From the NCBI GenBank assembly GCA_016926955.1, contig JAFGNN010000069.1, positions 1 through 64,000 of the forward strand: a stretch of 64,000 bases of DNA. The letters are read 5' to 3'. Under the pieces are notes generated by a model, which saw nothing but the letters and a program-made list of their open reading frames with translations, was not told where the DNA came from and did no database searches. Shown in pieces: positions 43,637 to 50,626 of this stretch. The stretch is from Spirochaetales bacterium (GTDB lineage: Bacteria; Spirochaetota; Spirochaetia; Treponematales; UBA12059). The stretch's first letter is position 1. Each line of letters starts with the position of its first letter. The translations under genes were made by a program, and so were the position numbers.

Positions 43637-44863
43637 TCAGGCCGCGCTTGCCGCTTTCTCCCTCTCCATCTTCGAGCCCGCGAAAACGGCCAGGACAAGG
43701 GCCACCGCCTGGAAGCCGACCGACGCGGCAACGAGCAGGGCGGGGGAGAAGCCGTAGAGCAGGCCGAGTATGGCCGAGCCGCCGAACCAGAAGGCGCCGA
43801 ATACGGTCTGGAAGAGCCCGAAGGCGCGTCCGCGGAAATCCTTCGGCGTGTGGTCGGCAATGGCCGCCTTGAGCACCGATTCCTGGGTGCCGACGGAGAT
43901 GCCCCATAGCGCCATGCCCGCGAGGATGGCGGGCAGTCCGCCGAGGAACACGAGCGGAGCGGTGAAGAGCTCCGCGACGAAGAGCCCGACCAAGGCCTTG
44001 TAGCCGATCCGGTCGTAGAGCCAGCCGAAGAAGAGGGCGGCGGCCGCGTCGACCGCCATGGCGCCCGCGTAGAGCAGGGGAATGAAGGCGGGCTGGAGCG
44101 CGGCCGTCTCCTTGAGGTGGAAGGCGATGAGCGGGAAGTCCGTGATGCCGGCTGCCAGGAAGCCCGCCGCGATGATGAGCAGCCAGAGGCCGGGGCTGAT
44201 GCCCCTGGTTCCGAGCTTGGGCGTCTTCGACTCGAGCTCGAAGGCGTCGGGGCGGGGGAAGAAGAAGCGCGCCACGCCGAGGCTGGCTACCGACGCGACC
44301 GCCGGGATGAAGAGCAGCACGAGCCCGACGCGGAGCCCTTCTATGCCGGCCCCGTCCGGGCGGAGGAAGAGCAGCAGCGAGAGCAGTGCCGGCCCGAGGA
44401 AGGCGCCGATCTGGTCCATGGCCTCGTGCAGGCCGAAGCCGAAGCCCCTACCCGTGGCGCTGGCGGCGTAGGCCAGCATCGAGTCGGCGGCTGGCTTGCG
44501 GAAGGCCTTGGCGATCCGCTCGAGCAGGAGCAGGGCGACCGCGACGCGCCAATCGCCGGTGAAGGCCAGCAAGGGCAGGGCGGCCAGCTGCAGGGAGTAC
44601 CCGATGAACACGATAAGCCAATATCGCTTCGAACGGTCGACCAGGGCGCCAGAGAAGTAGCGGAGACCGTAGCCGAGGAACTCGCCGAGACCCGCGGCCA
44701 ATGAGAGCGCGAGGGCTCCGGCTCCGAGGAAATTCATGTACTGGCCGGTCAGGCTGCGTCCGCCCTCGTAGGTCATGTCGGCGAAGAGGCTGACGATGCC
44801 GAGCAGGACGATGAAGCCGATGGCGCCGATCTTGCCGGTCGCCTGGGCTCTTTCTTTCTTCAT
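43637..44863 (-). CDS. Major facilitator superfamily transporter
   Basis: The 408-residue protein has about 11-12 hydrophobic segments and MFS landmarks: DRSKRYWL between helices 2 and 3 (motif A-like), RIAKAFRKPAADSMLA, LYDRIGYKAL in the second half and DFRGRAFGLFQTVFG. The ATG at 44863 follows GCGAGGTG and is preferred over 44947. A divergent promoter drives it. The substrate cannot be read from the sequence. It resembles bacterial MFS proteins with the LFADMTYEGGRS N-terminal motif. Confidence 0.88.
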   Translation of the reverse strand: MKKERAQATGKIGAIGFIVLLGIVSLFADMTYEGGRSLTGQYMNFLGAGALALSLAAGLGEFLGYGLRYFSGALVDRSKRYWLIVFIGYSLQLAALPLLAFTGDWRVAVALLLLERIAKAFRKPAADSMLAYAASATGRGFGFGLHEAMDQIGAFLGPALLSLLLFLRPDGAGIEGLRVGLVLLFIPAVASVASLGVARFFFPRPDAFELESKTPKLGTRGISPGLWLLIIAAGFLAAGITDFPLIAFHLKETAALQPAFIPLLYAGAMAVDAAAALFFGWLYDRIGYKALVGLFVAELFTAPLVFLGGLPAILAGMALWGISVGTQESVLKAAIADHTPKDFRGRAFGLFQTVFGAFWFGGSAILGLLYGFSPALLVAASVGFQAVALVLAVFAGSKMEREKAASAA

Positions 44864-44902
44864 ATTGAACACCTCGCGGAGGAATTGTTTGTGGGCTGTT
44901 GA

Positions 44903-44931
44903 AACGTACTCGAGCCGGTCCCGCCGGTCAA
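44903..44931 (-). promoter_or_regulatory. Putative MFS-gene promoter
   Basis: On the minus strand TTGACC (44931-44926) and TACGTT (44908-44903) are separated by 17 bp, 40 bp upstream of the start codon. Confidence 0.45.
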
Positions 44932-44976
44932 ATCCGGAACCGCGCAAGGAAGCGCGCTTGACGTGAAGCGTCCCGG

Positions 44977-45005
44977 TTGACCCCCGCGGCGCGGGCCGGT
45001 ATCGT
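44977..45005 (+). promoter_or_regulatory. Putative promoter of the RibL-Gx gene
   Basis: TTGACC (44977-44982), 17 bp, then TATCGT (45000-45005) gives a start near 45012, only about 7 nt before the ATG at 45019. The leader would be very short, consistent with the weak ribosome site. Confidence 0.45.
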
Positions 45006-45018
45006 GGCCGGACACCCT

Positions 45019-46002
45019 ATGCGCGACGTCCTCGTCTTCGGCACCTTCGACATCCTCCATCCGGGCCACGCCTGGTTCCTCCGCCGCGCCCGCGCGCTCG
45101 CGAAGGGCGGCCGCCTCGTGGCCGTCGTGTCGCGCGACGCGTTCGTGCGCAGGGTGAAGGGCCGCGAGCCGGTATTCCCCGAAGGTGAACGCATCCGCCA
45201 GCTCGCGGAGAGCGGCCTCGTCGACTCGGCGACGCTCGCGGACGAGGAACAGGGCAGCTACGGCGCGCTCTCACGCGAACAACCCGACCTGGTCTGCCTC
45301 GGCCACGACCAGGTCGAGCTCGAGCGCGACCTGCGAGCCTGGCTCAAGCGGAACGGCGTCCGGATGGCGGTGAGGCGCCTCGGCGCCCATCGGCGCGAAC
45401 GCCACAGTTCCACCGCTTACCGGGAATCCGTCGCGCCGGCGAAAGTCGCCATCCCGCCCGCGCGGAACGGCGCGCGGCATTCCGCGGGCATGGAGGCGGT
45501 GCTGGTCTTCGGCGCGCTCTCGCTCTTCTTCGCCGCCATCGAATACCTTTTTCCCCGGCCCGTTCCCTTCATGCGGCTCGGGCTCTCGAACCTGCCCCTG
45601 CTCCTCGCCATCGACTTCATGAGCCCCTGGCACCTCCTTCTGGTCACCCTGACCAAGGTGATAGGGCAGGGCATAGTCAACGGCACCTTCGCGAGCTACG
45701 TGTTCGTCTTCTCCGCCGCGAGCTCGCTGGCGAGCCTGGCCGCGATGCTCGCGCTCAAGGCCCTGTTCCGACGCCACATCGGCGACCTGGGGCTGGCGGC
45801 CGGCGGGGCCCTCGCCTCGAACCTCGTGCAGGCCTGGCTCTCGTTGATCGTGGTGTTCGGCCCGACCGCCAAGGTGATCATCCCCTGGCTGCTCGGCATC
45901 GGCACCGCGACGAGCGTCGTGGTCGGCCTGCTCGCGGCCCGCTTCCGCGCCAAGTCGGCCTGGCTCGCCGCCGTGGAGGCCGCCTATGCCGGCGCCCGCT
46001 AA
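45019..46002 (+). CDS. Fusion of RibL-like FAD synthetase and Gx-family membrane protein
   Basis: Residues 1-140 form a nucleotidyltransferase with VFGTFDILHPGHAWFL (HxGH), RVKGREPVFPEGER, PDLVCLGHDQ and RHSSTAYR. These match archaeal-type FAD synthetase RibL better than TagD. From about residue 158 (MEAVLVFG) the protein has five to six transmembrane segments with MRLGLSNLPLLLAIDF and GQGIVNGTFASYVF. This is the Gx transporter family, also called heptaprenyl diphosphate synthase component I and related to Listeria EetB. No stop separates the two halves and no ribosome site precedes the internal ATG at 45490. The start at 45019 fits the RibL N-terminus. Confidence 0.8.
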   Translation: MRDVLVFGTFDILHPGHAWFLRRARALAKGGRLVAVVSRDAFVRRVKGREPVFPEGERIRQLAESGLVDSATLADEEQGSYGALSREQPDLVCLGHDQVELERDLRAWLKRNGVRMAVRRLGAHRRERHSSTAYRESVAPAKVAIPPARNGARHSAGMEAVLVFGALSLFFAAIEYLFPRPVPFMRLGLSNLPLLLAIDFMSPWHLLLVTLTKVIGQGIVNGTFASYVFVFSAASSLASLAAMLALKALFRRHIGDLGLAAGGALASNLVQAWLSLIVVFGPTAKVIIPWLLGIGTATSVVVGLLAARFRAKSAWLAAVEAAYAGAR

Positions 46003-46603
46003 GGCCGTCGTCGGGCCGAACGCGCGGCTCGCCGCAGGCGTCGTCATGGTAGGCGCCCTGATCGCCCAGTCGAGCCTGATCTTGCTGGCGCTCGAGTGCG
46101 TCGCATTCTGGCTGCTCGCGCGCGCGGCAGGCAAACGGATCAAGCCCTTCTACTTCCTCGGCCTCGCCTTCTTCGTGGCGTTCTTCGAGCTGCTCGCGCC
46201 GCGCGGGCTCGCGCTCTTCACCGTGCTCGGCTTCCGCGTGACCGACGAGGCCCTGCGCGCCGGCGTCGAGAAGGGACTGACCATAGCCGGATCCGTGCTC
46301 GGCTCCCTGGCCGCCATACGCCGCGACCTCCGGCTTCCGGGGCGCGCGGGCTGGTTTCTCTCGCAGGTGCTGGTGCGCTTCGACGCCATCATGGCCGCCC
46401 GGCGCCGCGTCAAGGCCGACGACGTGGTCGGCAGCCTCGACGCCCTGCTCTTCGAGCTCTTCCCGCCCGAGCGCTTCGGCGAGGCCGGCGACGCCGAAGC
46501 GGCCGCACCCGAGCGCACGAACCCCGCCGGCGCCCTGGCCCTCGCCGCCGCGACCCTCCCCTTCCTGATCGCCCTGCCCCTGGCCCCCCTCATGCCGCTC
46601 TGA
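45986..46603 (+). CDS. EcfT/CbiQ-like membrane protein
   Basis: The 205-residue hydrophobic protein has segments at about 13-45, 52-82, 88-107 and 180-205. A cytoplasmic GRAGWFLSQVLVRFDAIMAARRR stretch resembles the coupling helices of ECF transporter T components. It overlaps the RibL-Gx gene by 17 bp, so the two are co-translated. A partner ATPase is not encoded here. The family call is tentative. Confidence 0.6.
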   Translation: MPAPAKAVVGPNARLAAGVVMVGALIAQSSLILLALECVAFWLLARAAGKRIKPFYFLGLAFFVAFFELLAPRGLALFTVLGFRVTDEALRAGVEKGLTIAGSVLGSLAAIRRDLRLPGRAGWFLSQVLVRFDAIMAARRRVKADDVVGSLDALLFELFPPERFGEAGDAEAAAPERTNPAGALALAAATLPFLIALPLAPLMPL

Positions 46604-46977
46604 CACAGGCGAGGACGCCGCAAGCGCCCGCCCCGCCCCCCGTCGCCCAGGTTCCCCCGCCCGCCCACAATGCGCCGCCCTCCGACAACCAAGAGTGGGG
46701 GAAGGCCGAGATCGCCGCCACCGTTCCAATAGGCTATCGCGCGGGCTCTCCGAGACCGCGCCGTGAAAAGGGCACCGCGGTGGCGGAAGCTCGGCCGAGG
46801 GGGAGCGCGTCATCCATGACGTACCCGTCCGAGTTCGGACGGGCCTTATTATGGGCGCGCATCCCTGCGCGCCGGCGCAGCGCCCGCCCCGAAGCCGGGA
46901 AGCGCACCAAACCCGACGGGCGCGGCGTGCAAGCGCAAACAAGGCAGCCACCTCATCGAAGCAGCTTGAACGGCGGG

Positions 46978-47043
46978 TGACGAACGAAAGCACGCCCCCT
47001 CGCGCAGCGTAGCGGAGCGAGTGGGGTGTGTTTTCGTTCGTCA
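46978..47043. repeat. Long imperfect inverted repeat
   Basis: TGACGAACGAAA at 46978-46989 is matched by TTTCGTTCGTCA at 47032-47043. Inner complementary GCCCC and CTCGC blocks complete a long, slightly imperfect stem with a loop near 47004-47016. It is the largest hairpin of the noncoding region. Confidence 0.7.
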
Positions 47044-47228
47044 GGACCCGCTCAAGCGGGCATGGATGAAGCCCCTCGCCGCGTTTTCCGTACAGCGTGC
47101 GCTTCCCGTAGTCTGTGTGGGGTGTGCTCCCCCCTTCGAATTTGATATTTCGCCCTGTCCGCATCTCCCGTGCGGGCTTAGAATAGGAAACGCCGCATAT
47201 TTATGCAAAATCCATGCCTAAGCATGAG

Positions 47229-47242
47229 TTAGTATAAACTAA
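47229..47242. promoter_or_regulatory. Small palindrome upstream of the hydrogenase promoter
   Basis: TTAGT-ATAA-ACTAA (47229-47242) is a 5-bp-arm palindrome in AT-rich DNA 17 bp before the -35. It could be an operator. It does not match the Rex consensus. Confidence 0.35.
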
Positions 47243-47258
47243 TATCGATATGGGCTTA

Positions 47259-47287
47259 TTGATACATTTTAAATCCCATGTTAGCTT
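47259..47287 (+). promoter_or_regulatory. Putative promoter of the hnd operon
   Basis: TTGATA (47259-47264), 17 bp, TAGCTT (47282-47287). The -35 matches five of six and the -10 three of six consensus bases. It lies 46 bp before the first start codon. Confidence 0.5.
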
Positions 47288-47333
47288 GGCCGCGCCGGGG
47301 CTCCCGAGCCCGACCAAGCACCGGAGGGTACGA

Positions 47334-47807
47334 ATGGCAATCGCCCAAGTGGAGTTCCCGAAGGAACTCGCCGCCTTCGTCGAGGAATGGAAGACGAAGC
47401 CGGGGAACCTGATCATGATCCTGCACCGCATCCAGCAGGAGTACGGCTACATCCCGCGCGAGGCGGCCGAGACGCTCTCGCGGATGATCGACCTGCCGCT
47501 GGCCAAGATCTACGGCGTGATCACCTTTTATCATTTCTTCAAGACCAAGAAACCCGGAAAGAACCGCCTCGCAATCTGCATGGGCACCGCCTGCTACCTG
47601 AAGGGCGGACAGGCCCTGCTCGAGGAGGCGCGGTCCATCCTGAACATCCAGGGCGACGAGGTGACCGACGACGGGCTCTATTCCATAGACGCCGTGCGCT
47701 GCGTGGGCTGCTGCGGGCTGGCGCCCGTGCTCATGGTGGGCGACGAGGTCTACGGCAAGGTGAGCCCGGAGCAGCTTCCGGAGATCATCGCGAAGCACCG
47801 CAACTGA
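47334..47807 (+). CDS. hndA: NuoE-like [2Fe-2S] subunit of the electron-bifurcating hydrogenase
   Basis: The 157-residue protein matches NuoE/HydC/HndA: an N-terminal helical part (LIMILHRIQQEYGYIPREA), YGVITFYHFF and a thioredoxin-like [2Fe-2S] domain. The cluster cysteines lie in ICMGTACYLKGG and VRCVGCCGLAPVLMVG. It passes electrons between the NuoF-like flavoprotein and the catalytic subunit. The ATG at 47334 has GGAGGG upstream. It is the first gene of the operon, as in the Desulfovibrio hnd cluster. Confidence 0.93.
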   Translation: MAIAQVEFPKELAAFVEEWKTKPGNLIMILHRIQQEYGYIPREAAETLSRMIDLPLAKIYGVITFYHFFKTKKPGKNRLAICMGTACYLKGGQALLEEARSILNIQGDEVTDDGLYSIDAVRCVGCCGLAPVLMVGDEVYGKVSPEQLPEIIAKHRN

Positions 47808-47809
47808 CC

Positions 47810-48358
47810 GTGCATCGGGATTTCGGCGATTACGTGCTCGACGTCGTGCAGAACGCCGTCGAGGCCGGCGCCCGGAACATCGGGCTCCGCATCGTCGAGG
47901 CGGACGGCCGCGTCGAGGTCCTCGTCGGGGACGACGGGCGCGGCATGGATCGTGACGAAATATCGCGGGCGCTCGACCCCTTCCACACGGACGGGACCAA
48001 GCACTCGAAGCGGAAGGTGGGCCTCGGCCTCCCTTTCATGGTCCAGGCGGTCGAGGCCGCGGGCGGGACCTGGGGCGTCGAATCGGAAAAGGGGAAGGGC
48101 ACGACGGTGCGCTTCGGTTTTCCGCTCGACCATCCCGACGCTCCGCCGGTCGGCGATCTGCCGGGCCTGGTTCTGTCCCTGATGGCCTTCGAGGGCGGCT
48201 ACGAGCTCGAGGTGTCGAGGACGAGGGATCTGCCGGGCAAGAGCCGGCTCGAATGGAGCGCCTGTCGCTCCGAGCTCGCCGAGGCGGCGGGCGGCTTGCG
48301 CGACGCGGAGTCGCTCGCGCTCGCGAAGGCCTTCCTGGAATCCCAGGAAGCGGGTTGA
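47810..48358 (+). CDS. GHKL-type ATP-binding protein within the hydrogenase operon
   Basis: The 182-residue protein has an HATPase_c fold: LDVVQNAVEAGARNI (N-box), VGDDGRGMDRDEI (G1 box) and KVGLGLPFMVQAVEAAGGTW (G2 box). It lacks a dimerisation/H-box, so it is a stand-alone GHKL ATPase like anti-sigma kinases. It starts at GTG 47810, two bases after the HndA stop. Similar genes occur in hydrogenase operons of thermophilic clostridia and Thermotogae, but their role is unknown. A regulatory or maturation role is inference. Confidence 0.8.
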   Translation: MHRDFGDYVLDVVQNAVEAGARNIGLRIVEADGRVEVLVGDDGRGMDRDEISRALDPFHTDGTKHSKRKVGLGLPFMVQAVEAAGGTWGVESEKGKGTTVRFGFPLDHPDAPPVGDLPGLVLSLMAFEGGYELEVSRTRDLPGKSRLEWSACRSELAEAAGGLRDAESLALAKAFLESQEAG

Positions 48359-48414
48359 AGGATCGGGCCGGGGGATGGTCCCCGCGGCATGAAGCAGGGT
48401 GAAGGAGATCGAAC

Positions 48415-48810
48415 ATGGCGAAGATGACGCTCGAGCAGCTCAGGAAGCTGCGCGAGGAGAAGAAACGGGACATCGAGCGCCGCGAGACGGAGGGCAAGGA
48501 AATCCGGATCATCGTCGGCATGGGCACCTGCGGCATCGCCGCCGGCGCGCGCGTCGCCTTCGACGCCATCCTGGCCGCGGTCGAGCGCCACGGCATCGGC
48601 GCCGACGTCGTCATCGCGCAGACCGGCTGCATGGGGCTCTGCCACGTGGAGCCCACCGTCGAGGTGATCGTGCCGGGCATGCCCGACACCATCTACGGCC
48701 GGGTCGACGCCGCGACCGCCACGAAGATCGTGGACCGGCACGTCGTCGCGCGCGCCCTCGTGAACGAACACATCTACGACCGCCCCGCGGCCGACATAAT
48801 CAGGAACTGA
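48415..48810 (+). CDS. hndB: HndB-like thioredoxin-fold [2Fe-2S] protein
   Basis: The 131-residue protein begins with a Lys/Glu-rich helix (LEQLRKLREEKKRDIERR). A thioredoxin-like ferredoxin domain follows with GMGTCGIAAGAR and AQTGCMGLCHVEPTVEV. The cysteine pattern suits a [2Fe-2S] cluster. It corresponds to HndB of Desulfovibrio fructosovorans and the equivalent gene of clostridial hydrogenases. The ATG at 48415 follows AAGGAG. It is probably an accessory electron carrier or structural subunit. Confidence 0.88.
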   Translation: MAKMTLEQLRKLREEKKRDIERRETEGKEIRIIVGMGTCGIAAGARVAFDAILAAVERHGIGADVVIAQTGCMGLCHVEPTVEVIVPGMPDTIYGRVDAATATKIVDRHVVARALVNEHIYDRPAADIIRN

Positions 48811-48827
48811 GGGCGGAGGGGAACGAT

Positions 48828-50615
48828 ATGGCCTACAGGCAGTACATGCTGGTCTGCGGCGGCACCGGTTGCGAGTCCGGCAAGTCCGACGAGATCTACC
48901 GGAACCTGCTCAAGGAAGCCGAGGCGCAGGGCGTGAAGGACGCGGTCCAGATCGTCAAGACCGGCTGCTTCGGCTTCTGCGAGAAGGGACCCATCGTGAA
49001 GGTCCTTCCCGAGGAGTCCTTCTACGTCGAGGTCAAGCCCGACGACGCCAAGGAAATCATCGCGGAGCAGGCGGTCAAGGGCCGCGAGGTCAAGCGCCTG
49101 CTCTACGACAAGTCCACGCGCAAGTCGAACAACAAGATCGAGGACATCGAGTTCTACCAGAAGCAGTTCCGCATCGTGCTGCGCAACTGCGGCGTCATCA
49201 ACCCGGAGAACATCGAGGAGTACATCGCACGGGACGGCTACGCCGGCCTCGAGAAGGTCCTCTTCCAGATGAAGGGCGAGGACGTGATCGCCGAGCTCAA
49301 GACCGCGGGGCTCCGCGGCCGCGGCGGCGCCGGCTTCCCCACTTGGCTCAAGTGGGACCTGACCCGCAAGGCCCCGGGCGACGTGAAGTACATAATCTGC
49401 AACGCCGACGAGGGCGACCCGGGCGCCTACATGGACCGCTCGACCATCGAGGGCGATCCGCACTCCGTGCTCGAGGCCATGGCCATTGCCGGCTTCGCGA
49501 TCGGCTCGAACAAGGGCTACGTCTACATCCGCGCCGAGTACCCGCTGGCCATCGACCGCCTAAAGATCGCCATCGCGCAGGCGAAGGAATACGGCCTGCT
49601 CGGCGACGACATCCTCGGCTCCGGGTTCTCGTTCGACGTGGAGATCCGCCTCGGCGCCGGCGCCTTCGTCTGCGGCGAGGAGACGGCCCTCATGCGCTCG
49701 CTGGAAGGCAACCGCGGCATGCCCGTGCCGAAGCCGCCGTTCCCCGCCATCTCGGGTCTCTGGAAGAAGCCGACCGTCATCAACAACGTCGAGACCCTGG
49801 CCAACATCCCGGTGATCATCACCAAGGGCGGCGAGTGGTTCGCCAAGATCGGCACCGAGAAGTCGACGGGCACCAAGGTGTTCGCCCTGACCGGCAAGGT
49901 GAACAACTCGGGCCTGGTCGAGGTCCCCATGGGGACGACGCTGCGCGAGATCATCTTCGACATCGGCGGCGGCATAAAGGGCGGCAAGAAGTTCAAGGGT
50001 GTCCAGACGGGCGGCCCTTCGGGCGGCATCATCGTCGAGAAGGACCTCGACGCCCCCATCAGCTACGAGAGCCTCCAGGCCCTCGGCTCGATGATGGGCT
50101 CGGGCGGCATGATCGTCATGGACGAGGACGACTGTGTGGTCGACGTCTCCAAGTTCTACATGGAGTTCTGCGTCGACGAGTCCTGCGGCAAGTGCGCCCC
50201 GTGCCGCATCGGCACCAACCAGATGTACGACATCCTCGACCGCATCACCAAGGGCAAGGGCGAGGAGGCCGACCTGGCGCGGCTCGAGCGGATCGGCAAG
50301 GCCATGACCAAGGCCAGCCTCTGCATGCTGGGCGGTTCCGCCGCGAATCCGACCCTCTCCACCATCCGCCACTTCCGCGACGAGTACCTGGCGCACATCC
50401 GCGACCACAAGTGCCTGACGGGCAAGTGCAAGGACCTGGTCACCTACTCCATCGACCCGTCGAAGTGCATCGGCTGCACCCTCTGCGCCAAGAAGTGCCC
50501 CGTGCCCTGCATCTCGGGCGAGCGCAAGCAGCCCCACGTCATCGACGCCTCGCGCTGCGTGAAGTGCGGCGAGTGCTACGCCGTCTGCAAGTTCGGCGCC
50601 GTCGTCAAGAACTGA
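48828..50615 (+). CDS. hndC: NuoF-like flavoprotein subunit of the bifurcating hydrogenase
   Basis: The 595-residue subunit has an N-terminal [2Fe-2S] thioredoxin-like domain (VCGGTGCESG, TGCFGFCEKGPIV). The NuoF core follows with LRGRGGAGFPTWLKW for NADH, CNADEGDPGAYMDR for FMN and ESCGKCAPCRIG for a [4Fe-4S] cluster. Two C-terminal ferredoxin motifs end it (CIGCTLCAKKCP, CVKCGECYAVC). This is HydB/HndC, which holds the bifurcating FMN and binds NAD(P)H. The ATG at 48828 has GGAGGGG upstream. All cluster ligands seem intact. Confidence 0.95.
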   Translation: MAYRQYMLVCGGTGCESGKSDEIYRNLLKEAEAQGVKDAVQIVKTGCFGFCEKGPIVKVLPEESFYVEVKPDDAKEIIAEQAVKGREVKRLLYDKSTRKSNNKIEDIEFYQKQFRIVLRNCGVINPENIEEYIARDGYAGLEKVLFQMKGEDVIAELKTAGLRGRGGAGFPTWLKWDLTRKAPGDVKYIICNADEGDPGAYMDRSTIEGDPHSVLEAMAIAGFAIGSNKGYVYIRAEYPLAIDRLKIAIAQAKEYGLLGDDILGSGFSFDVEIRLGAGAFVCGEETALMRSLEGNRGMPVPKPPFPAISGLWKKPTVINNVETLANIPVIITKGGEWFAKIGTEKSTGTKVFALTGKVNNSGLVEVPMGTTLREIIFDIGGGIKGGKKFKGVQTGGPSGGIIVEKDLDAPISYESLQALGSMMGSGGMIVMDEDDCVVDVSKFYMEFCVDESCGKCAPCRIGTNQMYDILDRITKGKGEEADLARLERIGKAMTKASLCMLGGSAANPTLSTIRHFRDEYLAHIRDHKCLTGKCKDLVTYSIDPSKCIGCTLCAKKCPVPCISGERKQPHVIDASRCVKCGECYAVCKFGAVVKN

Positions 50616-50626
50616 GGAGAGCCGCA

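Larger units (their letters stand above)
46604..47333. other. 730-bp noncoding region upstream of the hydrogenase operon
   Basis: No credible gene is found: the open frames here are Arg/Pro-rich shadows. The left 500 bp is GC-rich with several inverted repeats, and the right 170 bp turns AT-rich near the operon promoter. I looked for tRNA, tmRNA, SRP RNA and RNase P RNA signatures and saw none that hold up. An unrecognised small RNA is possible. Confidence 0.6.

Noticed and set aside
46096-46980. Plus-strand 294-codon Arg/Pro-rich frame
   Set aside because: It is an out-of-frame shadow running out of the EcfT-like gene, with no ribosome site or motif.
45878-47164. Minus-strand frame across the EcfT-like gene and the noncoding gap
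   Set aside because: It is Arg/Gly/Glu-rich with no domain and overlaps a better supported gene.
46604-47333. tmRNA, RNase P RNA or SRP RNA
   Set aside because: Diagnostic motifs (for example GAGGAAAGTCC of RNase P) are missing.
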